Shown piece by piece: positions 40,649-49,130 of a stretch of 64,000 bases of DNA. The number at the start of each line of letters is the position of its first letter. Position 1 is the stretch's first letter. This DNA is from Arthrobacter sp. StoSoilB19 (GTDB lineage Bacteria; Actinomycetota; Actinomycetes; Actinomycetales; Micrococcaceae): contig NZ_AP024650.1 of assembly GCF_019977275.1 (NCBI RefSeq), positions 3,844,001-3,908,000 of the forward strand, in the 5' to 3' direction. The translations under genes were made by a program, and so were the position numbers. Under the pieces are notes generated by a model. The model worked only from the letters and a program-made list of their open reading frames with translations. It was not told the origin of the DNA and did no database searches.

Positions 40649-42127
40649 ATGGGGAAAGCAGCGGTGGCCAAGGCATATGCGGATATCCGTGGTGCCCTTG
40701 CTGTGCTTCATGCCGAGGTGGAGGGGCACGGTCCCGAGCCGTTCTCGCCGGCTGATCCCTTGGCGGGGCTCGCCGATGGTTGCCTTGATATTCTTGCCGG
40801 GGCCCGTCAAGTGGAGGCAGGGTTCGCGGCGTTGAAGGCGAAGGCCGCGGTGACGTACTCGGACAGCGCCCATCGTGTTGCCGGGCCGGATGCTTCGGTG
40901 CAGGCGCAGGAGATGGCTGTCGCGGCTGAGGTCGGGTGTGTGCTGTCTCTGGGGCCGCGGGCCGCGTCGTCGTTCCTGGCCGCCTCCCACGCCCTGGCCA
41001 CCACGCTGCCCCGGACGCTGTCGGCACTGGAAGCCGGGGACCTGTCGTGGCAGCATGCCCTGGCCATGGTTGACGAGACGGCCAGCCTTGATGCCGCCGG
41101 TGCCGCCGCACTGGAAGGGCACTTCCTGGACCCGGGCGCCCCGGACCCGGCACGGGGCTGCCCGGCCGGGCAGATGCCCGCGCACCGGTTCAGGGCCAAG
41201 GCAAGGATTTGGCGGGAACGCCACCATGCCGAGAGCATCGGAAAACGCCACGCTAAGTCCGTGGCGGATCGGCGGGTGGAGTTCCGGCCGGACCAGGACG
41301 GCACGGCCTGGCTCTCCGCACACCTGCCCGCCCACCAAGCCTTGGCCGGCTGGAACCGGCTCACCGCCCTCGCCCGGAGCATGCAGGGCCCCGACGAGCC
41401 CCGCAGCCTGCCCCAGCTCCGGGCCGACACCTTCGCCGACGCGATTCTGGGCAGCGGCACCGCAACCGGGGATGTTGAAGACGGTGAAGCAGCACATGTC
41501 CCATCGCCACGGATCCAAGCGCAGGTGCTGGTCACCGTCCCGGTGTCCTCGCTGATGGGATTGACCGATGAACCAGCCATGCTCGACAGCTACGGGCCCA
41601 TCCCGCCGTCCATGGCCAGGCAACTCGTCGCCAACGGCGCCAGCTCGTTCTACCGGGTGTTGGTGGATCCGCGGGACGGGGCGCCGCTGGAGATCGGGCG
41701 GACCAGCTACAGGGTCACGGGCGCGATGCGGGCCTGGCTGCGGCTGCGGGACGGAAAATGCCCGTTCCCCGGTTGCAGCAACAATTCACTCGACAACGAC
41801 GCCGACCACATCATCGCCTGGAACAACGGCGGCACCACCGGGATCTCCAACCTGGGACAACCCTGCCGAAAACACCACAAACTCCGGCACAGCACCGGCT
41901 GGACACCCACCCCGGCCACCAGGAACGAACCACCCGGCTGGACCTCACCCACCGGCCGCCATTACACGTCCGAACACCAGGATTGGGAACCACCATGGTG
42001 GCCCCAGCGGCTCAAACGGATAGTGGGACCCCCCGGAAGGTCACTCGGCGGCCCACCGGACCTTGCGTTCATTCCGCTGTCCCCGGGAGAAGAAGCCTTG
42101 GAACGGTTCCTCCACGCCCCCGTATGA
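40649..42127 (+). CDS. DUF222 / HNH endonuclease-domain protein
   Basis: 492 aa. The N-terminal two thirds are the DUF222 (13E12-type) domain. The C-terminus is an HNH nuclease domain: CPFPGCSNNSLDNDADHIIA with the metal-binding Cys and DH pair, then GISNLGQPCRKHHKLRH. These multi-copy actinobacterial proteins are often linked to mobile or repeated DNA, though a role is not established. There is no clear ribosome site before the ATG. It stands alone between a decayed gene and a small ORF. The tail after residue 440 is low-complexity and proline-rich. Confidence 0.88.
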   Translation: MGKAAVAKAYADIRGALAVLHAEVEGHGPEPFSPADPLAGLADGCLDILAGARQVEAGFAALKAKAAVTYSDSAHRVAGPDASVQAQEMAVAAEVGCVLSLGPRAASSFLAASHALATTLPRTLSALEAGDLSWQHALAMVDETASLDAAGAAALEGHFLDPGAPDPARGCPAGQMPAHRFRAKARIWRERHHAESIGKRHAKSVADRRVEFRPDQDGTAWLSAHLPAHQALAGWNRLTALARSMQGPDEPRSLPQLRADTFADAILGSGTATGDVEDGEAAHVPSPRIQAQVLVTVPVSSLMGLTDEPAMLDSYGPIPPSMARQLVANGASSFYRVLVDPRDGAPLEIGRTSYRVTGAMRAWLRLRDGKCPFPGCSNNSLDNDADHIIAWNNGGTTGISNLGQPCRKHHKLRHSTGWTPTPATRNEPPGWTSPTGRHYTSEHQDWEPPWWPQRLKRIVGPPGRSLGGPPDLAFIPLSPGEEALERFLHAPV

Positions 42128-42261
42128 GGACTGCTGCACCCCGGTCTGTTTTGGACGTGCCCCACGGATCTACTGGGCGGACTGTATGCCGGGAGCATGG
42201 CCGGAACGCGGCCCACGTCTACCCCTTGCCGCCGTTATGACCCAAGTGTTTGGCTGTTGGC

Positions 42262-42480
42262 ATGGCTGATGAAGAGGTATCCAAGAACGTTCCTTCCGAC
42301 GAGCACCTGCGGCAGGATGTCGCAGGCGGGTCGGAGGGGGAAGCCCAGGACCCACAGGACGGGCAGTTTTCCCCCGGTCAAACGAACGCCGGCCAGCAGG
42401 TGTCGGGGCTTGCCTCGGCCAGCGGTTATGGCAAGGACCTGGATCCGGAGGCCGAGCCCCACGGAAACAACCCTGTTTAG
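42262..42480 (+). CDS. Hypothetical small acidic protein
   Basis: 72 aa from ATG 42262 (MADEEVSKNVPSDEHLRQDV). Rich in Asp, Glu, Gly, Gln and Ser, no hydrophobic core, probably disordered. No family recognised and no good ribosome site; the frame has normal codon bias and ends 16 bp before a strong hairpin. Confidence 0.45.
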   Translation: MADEEVSKNVPSDEHLRQDVAGGSEGEAQDPQDGQFSPGQTNAGQQVSGLASASGYGKDLDPEAEPHGNNPV

Positions 42481-42495
42481 GCCGTAAACGACGGA

Positions 42496-42547
42496 AGAGC
42501 GCCCCCGCCTCCCCGCTGTTATCCAGCCGGGGACGCAGGGGCGCTCT
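42496..42547. terminator. Terminator between convergent genes
   Basis: AGAGCGCCCC pairs with GGGGCGCTCT, with an inner stem CCCCG/CGGGG, between the small acidic gene and the molybdopterin enzyme gene. Confidence 0.7.
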
Positions 42548-42557
42548 GTCGCGCCAT

Positions 42558-44906
42558 CTACACGCTGGCCTGCAGCAATCCTGCCTCTTCGGCCACCGCG
42601 TCCTCGCCCTTGTGCGGCTCGAAGCGGACGAACATGGCCTTGAAGCCGGGGGTGTTGGAGATGCGGGCCACGTTCTCCTTGTGGACCAGGGCGTTGGCCT
42701 CGGGGAAGTACGCCGCGGCGCAGCCCTTGGCAGTCGGGTAGGCCACCAACCGGAACTTGTCCGCGCGGCGGTCCACGCCCTGGAAGGTGCTGACTACGTC
42801 CACGAGTTCCCGGTCCTGGAAGCCCTGCTCGGCGAGGTCGTCGGGGTGGATGAGGATCACGCGGCGGCCGCCGGAGATGCCGCGGTAGCGGTCATCCAGG
42901 CCGTAGAACGTGGTGTTGTACTGGTCGTGGCTGCGGATGGTCTGCAGCACCAGGTGCCCCGGCGGCGGGGTGAGGTATTCCAGCGGGCTGACCGTGAACC
43001 GGCCGCGGCCGATGTCCGTGGCGAAGGAGCGGGTGTCGCGCGGCGGGTTGGGCAGCACGAAGCCGTTCCTGGTCCGGACCCGGGCGTTGAAATCCTCGAA
43101 GCCGGGCAGCACGCGGGCAATGTGGTCGCGGATCACGTCGTAGTCCTCGGCCATGGCCTTCCAGTTGACGGGGTGGTCCGGGCCGAAGGTCGCCTCGGCC
43201 ATCCGCGCCACGATGACGGGCTCGGCCAGCAGGTGCTCGGACACAGGGGTCAGGCGGCCCTGGGTGGAGTGGACCACGGACATGGAGTCCTCCACCGACA
43301 GGAACTGTGCGCCGTTGGGGTGCTTGTCGTCCTTGTCGGTCCGGCCCAGGGTGGGCAGGACCAGCGAGGTGCGGCCGTGCACGATGTGGGAGCGGTTGGG
43401 TTTGGTGCTGATGTGCACGGTCAGGCCGATCCGCTGCATCCCGGCTTCCAGGGCCTTGGTGTCCGAGCAGGCGAGCGAGAAGTTGCCGCCCATCGAGACG
43501 AACACGTCCACCTCGTCGCGCTCGAACGCCTCCATGGATTCCACGGCGTCGTAGCCGTGGTGCCGGGGGGAGGTGATTCCAAACTCGCTGTCCAGGGCCT
43601 GCAGGAGCCATTCCTTGGGTTTCTCCCAGATGCCCATGGTCCTGTCGCCCTGGACGTTGGAGTGCCCGCGGACGGGGCAGGCGCCGGCGCCGGGCTTGCC
43701 GAAGTTGCCCTGCAGCAGCAGCACGTTGACCATCTCCTTGATGGTGTCCACCGAGTGTGGCTGCTGCGTCACGCCCAGCGCCCAGCAGAAGATCGAGGCC
43801 TTGGACGCCACCAGCATCGACGCCACTTTCTCGATCTGCCCACGGGACAGGCCGGTGGCCCGCTCGGTCTCGTCCCAGTCCAGAGTCCGGCGGGCTTCAC
43901 GGTAGGCGTCGAATCCGTCCGTCTGCGCGGCGATGAAGGAATGGTCGACGACGGTCCCCGGGTTTTGTTCCTCGGCCGCCAGGAGCAGGTGGCCGAGCGC
44001 CTGGAACAGCGCCAGGTCCCCGCCCACCTTGATCTGCAGGTATTCGTCCGCGAGCGGGGTGCCGCCGCCCACCACGCCGGAGACGGTCTGGGGGTCCTTG
44101 AAGTTGAACAGGCCCGCCTCTGGCAGCGGGTTCACGGCCACTACCTTGCCGCCCTTGTCCTTGCATTCCTTCAGCGCGGACAGCATGCGGGGGTGGTTGG
44201 TGCCCGGGTTCTGGCCGACGACGAAGATCAGTTCGGCGTCGTGGATGTCGTCCAGGGACACCGTGCCCTTGCCGATGCCGATGGTCGGGTTCAGCGCCGA
44301 GCCGGAAGACTCGTGGCACATGTTGGAGCAGTCGGGCAGGTTATTCGTCCCGATGGACCGGGCGAACAACTGGTAGAGGAAGGCTGTCTCATTCGCGGTG
44401 CGTCCGGAGGTGTAGAAGACGCAGCGGTCCGGGGTGCTGGCCCGGATGTGCTCCCCGATCAGCTCGAACGCGTCATTCCAGGAGATGGGCGAGTAGTGCG
44501 TCTCGCCCTCCCGGATCACCACCGGTTCGGAAAGCCGGCCCTGGTTGCCCAGCCAGTACTCGGTCTTGGTGGACAGCTCGGCAATGGAGTGCCTGGCCCA
44601 GAACTCCGCACCCACGGTGCGCAGGGTGTTCTCCTCGGCCACCGCCTTGGCGCCGTTCTCGCAGAACTCGGCCGTCTTGCGCTTCTTGTCCGATTCCGGC
44701 CACGCGCAGCCCGGGCAGTCGAAGCCGCCACGCTGGTTCAACCGCAGCAGTGACTGCGCCGTGCGGGCCACCCCTGCTTGGGCGACTGCACGCTCCAGGG
44801 CAACCATGACGGCCTTGACGCCGGCGGCCTCGGTCTTGGGCTTGTGGACCTCAAGGTTGTCCTCATTGATGTCCGCGACGGGGGCGGGCTGCTTACCGAA
44901 CTTCAT
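42558..44906 (-). CDS. Molybdopterin oxidoreductase, FdhF/YdeP-type formate dehydrogenase-like
   Basis: 782 aa from ATG 44906 with AAGGAAG before it. The N-terminal CPGC pair lies in RGGFDCPGCAWPESDKK (Cys64, Cys67). A probable molybdenum-ligand Cys197 followed by His198 occurs in SNMCHESSG, the position of Cys/Sec-His in formate dehydrogenases. GQNPGTNHPRML, ACPVRGHSNVQGDRTMGIW and the C-terminal dinucleotide-binding domain (IRSHDQYNTTFYGLDDRYRG) are typical of this subfamily. Likely oxidises formate from PurU and from the mycothiol route; related proteins have also been linked to acid resistance, so formate activity is inferred from context. Confidence 0.88.
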   Translation of the reverse strand: MKFGKQPAPVADINEDNLEVHKPKTEAAGVKAVMVALERAVAQAGVARTAQSLLRLNQRGGFDCPGCAWPESDKKRKTAEFCENGAKAVAEENTLRTVGAEFWARHSIAELSTKTEYWLGNQGRLSEPVVIREGETHYSPISWNDAFELIGEHIRASTPDRCVFYTSGRTANETAFLYQLFARSIGTNNLPDCSNMCHESSGSALNPTIGIGKGTVSLDDIHDAELIFVVGQNPGTNHPRMLSALKECKDKGGKVVAVNPLPEAGLFNFKDPQTVSGVVGGGTPLADEYLQIKVGGDLALFQALGHLLLAAEEQNPGTVVDHSFIAAQTDGFDAYREARRTLDWDETERATGLSRGQIEKVASMLVASKASIFCWALGVTQQPHSVDTIKEMVNVLLLQGNFGKPGAGACPVRGHSNVQGDRTMGIWEKPKEWLLQALDSEFGITSPRHHGYDAVESMEAFERDEVDVFVSMGGNFSLACSDTKALEAGMQRIGLTVHISTKPNRSHIVHGRTSLVLPTLGRTDKDDKHPNGAQFLSVEDSMSVVHSTQGRLTPVSEHLLAEPVIVARMAEATFGPDHPVNWKAMAEDYDVIRDHIARVLPGFEDFNARVRTRNGFVLPNPPRDTRSFATDIGRGRFTVSPLEYLTPPPGHLVLQTIRSHDQYNTTFYGLDDRYRGISGGRRVILIHPDDLAEQGFQDRELVDVVSTFQGVDRRADKFRLVAYPTAKGCAAAYFPEANALVHKENVARISNTPGFKAMFVRFEPHKGEDAVAEEAGLLQASV

Positions 44907-44930
44907 CGTTCCAACTTCCTTACCGGCCTG

Positions 44931-44981
44931 TGTTGTTCGAAGGTGAGTGTTGTTCGAAGGCGAGTGGTGTTCGAGGGCCAG
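44931..44981. repeat. Three tandem 17-bp repeats before the formate dehydrogenase-like gene
   Basis: TGTTGTTCGAAGGTGAG, TGTTGTTCGAAGGCGAG and TGGTGTTCGAGGGCCAG follow one another without spacers, at 44931, 44948 and 44965. They fill the space between the terminator of the upstream MBL gene and the ribosome site, where the promoter should be. Confidence 0.8.
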
Positions 44982-44983
44982 TG

Positions 44984-45010
44984 AAAAGCGCGCCGGGCCT
45001 CCCGGCGCGC
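44984..45010 (-). terminator. Terminator of the formaldehyde dehydrogenase operon
   Basis: On the minus strand GCGCGCCGGG-AGG-CCCGGCGCGC is followed by TTTT, 37 bp after the MBL hydrolase stop codon. Confidence 0.85.
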
Positions 45011-45046
45011 CTCTCTCCGGCACGTCACCTTACTGAATGTCGCTTG

Positions 45047-45667
45047 CTACTGGGCTACCTTCGCCAGCGTTTCCTGCTCCGCGGCGATGGTGGTGTCCTC
45101 GCCGTGGCCGGTGCGGACCACGGTGTCTGCCGGCAGGGTCAGCAGCCGTTCGCGGATGGAGGTAAGAATGGTGGGGTAGTCGCTGTAGGACCGGCCGGTG
45201 GCGCCTGGGCCGCCGTTGAACAGCGTGTCCCCGGTGAAGACCGTCCCCTCGCTTTCCAGGTGGAAGCAGGTGGACCCGGGCGAGTGGCCGGGCGTGTGGA
45301 TTGCCTTCAGGGTTGCCCCGCCCACCTGGAACACGTCGCCGTCGGAGTGGTAGTGGTCCGGTGTGGCGTCCGGGTAGACCTGCTCCCAGAGCACCAGGTC
45401 CTCCTTGTTCAGGTGGATCGGTGCGCCCAGGGCATCGGCGACCTCGCGTGCGGCACCGATGTGGTCGTTGTGCGCGTGCGTGAGCAGGATGGCCTTCACC
45501 TTCCGGCTGCGGACCTGGGCGATGATCGCGGCGGCGTCGTGCGGCGCGTCGATGATGATGCATTCCTCGTCATTGCCCACGATCCAGACGTTGTTGTCCA
45601 CGTCCCAGGTGCCGCCGTCGAGCGAAAATGTGCCGGAGGTGACCAGGTTTTCGATGGTGACGCTCAT
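45047..45667 (-). CDS. MBL-fold hydrolase linked to formaldehyde dehydrogenase
   Basis: 206 aa metallo-beta-lactamase-fold protein of the glyoxalase II group. The metal motif is LTHAHNDHIGAA, with further ligands in HTPGHSPGST and the C-terminal RTGHGEDTTI. Its ATG overlaps the stop of the mycothiol-dependent formaldehyde dehydrogenase gene. In that position it probably hydrolyses S-formylmycothiol to formate and mycothiol, as often proposed for this gene pair in actinobacteria. A terminator follows. Confidence 0.88.
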   Translation of the reverse strand: MSVTIENLVTSGTFSLDGGTWDVDNNVWIVGNDEECIIIDAPHDAAAIIAQVRSRKVKAILLTHAHNDHIGAAREVADALGAPIHLNKEDLVLWEQVYPDATPDHYHSDGDVFQVGGATLKAIHTPGHSPGSTCFHLESEGTVFTGDTLFNGGPGATGRSYSDYPTILTSIRERLLTLPADTVVRTGHGEDTTIAAEQETLAKVAQ

Positions 45668-46770
45668 GCGGACGCTCCCGCCGGCTGGACCTCGACGACG
45701 GAGCGCAGCACCTTGCCCTCGTGCATCTTGCCGAACGCTTCCTCCACCTGGTCGATGGTGATCCGCTCGGACACGAAGGCATCCAGGTCCAGGTTGCCCT
45801 GCTTGTAGTGCGAGACGAGCATCGGGAAGTCGCGGGAGGGCAGGCAGTCGCCGTACCAGGAGGACTTCAGCGACCCGCCGCGGCCAAAAACATCCAGCAG
45901 CGGCAGTTCCAGCGTCATCTCCGGCGTCGGCACACCCACAAGGACCACGCGGCCGGCAAGGTCGCGGGCGTAGAAGGCCTGCTTGTACGTTTCAGGGCGG
46001 CCGACGGCGTCAATCACCACGTCCGCTCCGTGGCCTCCGGTGAGTGCACGGATGGCTTCCACGGCGTCCTCCCGGCGCGAGTTCACGCCATGGGTGGCAC
46101 CGAGCGACTTGGCCATGTCGATCTTGTTGTCGTCGATGTCCACGGCGATGATCGTCGTGGCACCGGCCAGCCTGGCCCCGGCGACCGCAGCGATGCCCAC
46201 GCCGCCGCAGCCAATGACGGCCACGGATTCCCCGCGCTTGACCTCGCCGGTGTTGATCGCGGCGCCGATGCCGGCCATGATGCCGCAACCCAGCAGGCCC
46301 ACGGCGGCTGCGTCAACGTCCGGGTCCACCTTGGTGCACTGCCCGGCGGCGACCAGCGTCTTCTCGGCGAAGGCGCCGATGCCCAGGGCCGGCGAAAGCA
46401 CGGTTCCATCCTCCAGGGTCATCTTCTGGGTGGCGTTGTGCGTGCTGAAGCAGTACTGCGGCTGGCCCTTGGCACACGCACGGCACTGCCCGCAGACGGC
46501 ACGCCAGTTAAGGATGACCCGGTCGCCGGGGGCCACCGAGGTCACATCCGGGCCAACGGCACTGACCACACCCGTGGCTTCATGGCCCAGGAGGTACGGG
46601 AAGTCGTTTCCGATACCGCCCTGCTTGTAGTGCAGGTCGGTGTGGCAGACACCGCAGGTCAGGATGTCCACCAGCGCCTCGCCCGGGCCCGGATCCGGCA
46701 CCAGGATGGTCTCCAACGACACCGGAGCGTCCTTCTCCCGGACAATGACAGCTTGAACCTTGTGGACCAT
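45664..46770 (-). CDS. mscR: S-(hydroxymethyl)mycothiol dehydrogenase (formaldehyde dehydrogenase)
   Basis: Zinc alcohol dehydrogenase of class III, 368 aa, which oxidises the formaldehyde-mycothiol adduct with NAD. Catalytic zinc motif TCGVCHTDLHY and GHEATG; structural zinc cysteines in CGQCRACAKGQPQYC; NAD motif GCGGVGIAAVAG. The ATG at 46770 has AGGAAAGGA upstream. Actinobacteria use mycothiol instead of glutathione, so the mycothiol substrate is an inference from lineage and from the AdhE2-like sequence. The promoter region contains the GATATATC box shared with the purU operon. Confidence 0.92.
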   Translation of the reverse strand: MVHKVQAVIVREKDAPVSLETILVPDPGPGEALVDILTCGVCHTDLHYKQGGIGNDFPYLLGHEATGVVSAVGPDVTSVAPGDRVILNWRAVCGQCRACAKGQPQYCFSTHNATQKMTLEDGTVLSPALGIGAFAEKTLVAAGQCTKVDPDVDAAAVGLLGCGIMAGIGAAINTGEVKRGESVAVIGCGGVGIAAVAGARLAGATTIIAVDIDDNKIDMAKSLGATHGVNSRREDAVEAIRALTGGHGADVVIDAVGRPETYKQAFYARDLAGRVVLVGVPTPEMTLELPLLDVFGRGGSLKSSWYGDCLPSRDFPMLVSHYKQGNLDLDAFVSERITIDQVEEAFGKMHEGKVLRSVVEVQPAGASA

Positions 46771-46921
46771 TGTTCTTGTGTTCCTTTCCTGGACCTTGGC
46801 AGTCCGGTAAGTCGGCGACGTGTGCCAATCTAGCTGACGCAGCTGTTCAAGGACGGGGTCTTGGGCCCAACCCCTGAACAATTGCGTAATGCACAACAGA
46901 ATGCACATAGCGCTACCTAGC

Positions 46922-46962
46922 AATATGACAGCGGCCACACCTCGTGTCAATAGATATATCAG
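46922..46962 (-). promoter_or_regulatory. Promoter and GntR-type box of mscR
   Basis: On the minus strand TTGACA (46950-46945), 17-bp spacer, CATATT (46927-46922). Directly upstream of the -35, GATATATC (46953-46960, in TAGATATATCAG) matches the operators of the GntR regulator at 28 kb. The rest of the gap to 47087 has no other clear signal. Confidence 0.6.
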
Positions 46963-47087
46963 TTGCAGGGCAGCGGGGCGATAGGCGTCCGGCATTGGCC
47001 GCCTGGGCGTTTTTGGTCGCCCGGGGCGCTCAATGGCGGCGTACGCCCCGTTATGTCCCCAAAATCTCCGGCAGTACGCTTGATGGC

Positions 47088-47402
47088 ATGGCTTTTGAAG
47101 AATCCGCTGCCGAGCGGCGCGAAGTAACCGTCCGCCGGGCACCCAAGTACGTTCCCTTCCTGGTCCTGGGTGCGCTGGTGGGTGTTGCTGCAGCCGCAGT
47201 GGTTGCCTACGCGGTACCGGGCGATGCAACGTTCGACCCCGGCGCTGTCTTCGGATTCTTCCTGGTGATGTTTGCCGCGTGCGGCGCAATCCTGGGCGCC
47301 GCACTGGCGCTGGTCCTGGACCGCCGCAGCCTGAAGCGGCAGGACCGGGCCGTCGTGGAGGCCGTTCCCGACTCGGAGCCGGACACCGATCCCCAGGCGT
47401 AG
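47088..47402 (+). CDS. Small membrane protein upstream of purF
   Basis: 104 aa with two membrane segments (VPFLVLGALVGVAAAAVVAY, then VFGFFLVMFAACGAILGAAL) and a charged C-terminal tail. ATG 47088 has no ribosome site, but TACGCT lies eight bases upstream as a -10 hexamer, which fits a leaderless transcript. Conserved-looking but of no assigned function; it precedes purF by 57 bp. Confidence 0.7.
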   Translation: MAFEESAAERREVTVRRAPKYVPFLVLGALVGVAAAAVVAYAVPGDATFDPGAVFGFFLVMFAACGAILGAALALVLDRRSLKRQDRAVVEAVPDSEPDTDPQA

Positions 47403-47459
47403 CAAGTCACAAACGGGCGGCCGGAAAAGTCATACCCCATATCGTGAGATAATCGACCA

Positions 47460-49130
47460 GTGGCACGCGGCGATGGAAAACTTTCCCATGATCTTCTCCC
47501 CGGCGAAAAAGGCCCGCAGGACGCTTGCGGCGTCTTCGGCGTCTGGGCCCCAGGCGAAGAGGTAGCAAAACTTACCTATTACGGGCTGTATGCACTGCAG
47601 CACCGCGGTCAGGAGTCGGCTGGCATAGCAACCAGCGACGGCAAGCGGATCAACGTCTACAAGGACATGGGCCTCGTGTCCCAGGTCTTTGACGAGACCA
47701 CGCTGAACACCCTGACCGGGCACCTGGCCGTGGGCCACTGCCGCTACTCCACCACCGGCGCCAGCCACTGGGCCAATGCGCAGCCCACCCTTGGCGCCAC
47801 CGCCACCGGCACGGTGGCCCTGGCACACAACGGCAACCTGACCAACACCGCCGAGCTCAATGCCATGATCACCGAACGCAACGGCGGCCACCTCACCGGC
47901 GAAATGAAGCAGGGCAACACCTCAGACACTGCCTTGGTCACCGCCCTGCTGGAGGGCGAGCCCGGCAAGACCCTGGAAGAAACCGCCACCGAACTCCTGC
48001 CCAAGATCAAGGGCGGCTTCTGCTTCGTGTTCATGGACGAGGGCACGCTCTATGCTGCACGTGACACCTTCGGCATCCGCCCGCTGGTCCTGGGCCGGCT
48101 GGAGCGCGGCTGGGTGGTTGCCTCCGAGCAGTCCGCCCTGGCCACCGTGGGCGCCAGCTTCATCCGGGAGATCGAGCCGGGCGAGTTCATTGCCATCGAC
48201 GAGGAAGGCGTGCGGTCCAAGCGGTTCGCGGAGCCGACGCCGGCAGGTTGCGTTTTCGAGTACGTCTACCTCGCGCGCCCGGACGCGGCCATCGCCGGCC
48301 GCTCCGTGTACGAGTCCCGCGTGGAGATGGGCCGCCAGCTGGCCCGCGAAAACACGCAGCAGGCGGACATCGTCATCCCCGTGCCGGAATCCGGCACCCC
48401 CGCGGCTGTTGGCTACGCCGAAGAATCCGGCATCCCGTTCGCGCACGGCTTCGTCAAGAACTCCTACGTGGGCCGTACCTTCATCCAGCCCTCCCAGACC
48501 CTGCGCCAGCTGGGCATCCGGCTCAAGCTCAACGCCCTTGAATCCGTGATCCGCGGCAAGCGTGTTGTGGTGGTGGATGATTCGATCGTCCGCGGCAACA
48601 CCCAGCGCGCCATTGTGCGGATGCTCCGGGAAGCCGGCGCCGCCGCAGTGCACGTGAAGATTTCCTCCCCTCCTGTGCAGTGGCCGTGCTTCTATGGCAT
48701 CGACTTCGCTTCCCGGGCCGAACTGATTGCCAACGGCGCCACCATTGAGGAGATCTCCCAAGCCATCGGCGCAGACTCGCTGGCCTACATCTCCGAGGAC
48801 GGCATGATCGGTGCCACCCGCCAGCCGCGCGAACGCCTCTGCACCGCCTGCTTCACCGGCAAGTACCCCATCAAGCTCCCGGATGCGGACAAGCTGGGAA
48901 AGAACCTCCTGGAACGCACCGACCTGGGCGGCCTGAAGCCCTCCCCGTCCGCGCTTCCCGGCCAAACCGCCGCCCTGGCCGTTGACGCCACCGAGGACCC
49001 CGCTGAGAAGGCCGGGGCTACCGGCTGTGATCCGGGCCCGGACTCAGAATTCGAGAACCTGCTGACCGAAGCCGACCTTGTGCCCGACGTACCCGCCGCC
49101 ACCAGCGCCGATAAGAAAGAGTCCGTATGA
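47460..49130 (+). CDS. purF: Amidophosphoribosyltransferase
   Basis: First committed step of purine synthesis, PRPP plus glutamine to phosphoribosylamine. 556 aa. The N-terminal propeptide ends before the nucleophile Cys23 (QDACGVFGVW), followed by the glutamine amidotransferase domain; the PRPP motif is VVVVDDSIVRGNT. Cysteines in GCVFEYVY and RLCTACFTGKYP indicate the iron-sulfur-containing Bacillus-type enzyme. The start is GTG 47460, with GATAAT (47448-47453) seven bases before it, suggesting a leaderless mRNA. The end overlaps purM by four bases. Confidence 0.95.
   Translation: MARGDGKLSHDLLPGEKGPQDACGVFGVWAPGEEVAKLTYYGLYALQHRGQESAGIATSDGKRINVYKDMGLVSQVFDETTLNTLTGHLAVGHCRYSTTGASHWANAQPTLGATATGTVALAHNGNLTNTAELNAMITERNGGHLTGEMKQGNTSDTALVTALLEGEPGKTLEETATELLPKIKGGFCFVFMDEGTLYAARDTFGIRPLVLGRLERGWVVASEQSALATVGASFIREIEPGEFIAIDEEGVRSKRFAEPTPAGCVFEYVYLARPDAAIAGRSVYESRVEMGRQLARENTQQADIVIPVPESGTPAAVGYAEESGIPFAHGFVKNSYVGRTFIQPSQTLRQLGIRLKLNALESVIRGKRVVVVDDSIVRGNTQRAIVRMLREAGAAAVHVKISSPPVQWPCFYGIDFASRAELIANGATIEEISQAIGADSLAYISEDGMIGATRQPRERLCTACFTGKYPIKLPDADKLGKNLLERTDLGGLKPSPSALPGQTAALAVDATEDPAEKAGATGCDPGPDSEFENLLTEADLVPDVPAATSADKKESV

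Noticed and set aside
44931..44981. CRISPR-like array
   Set aside because: The 17-bp units are directly adjacent with no spacers, only three copies, and no cas genes are present.
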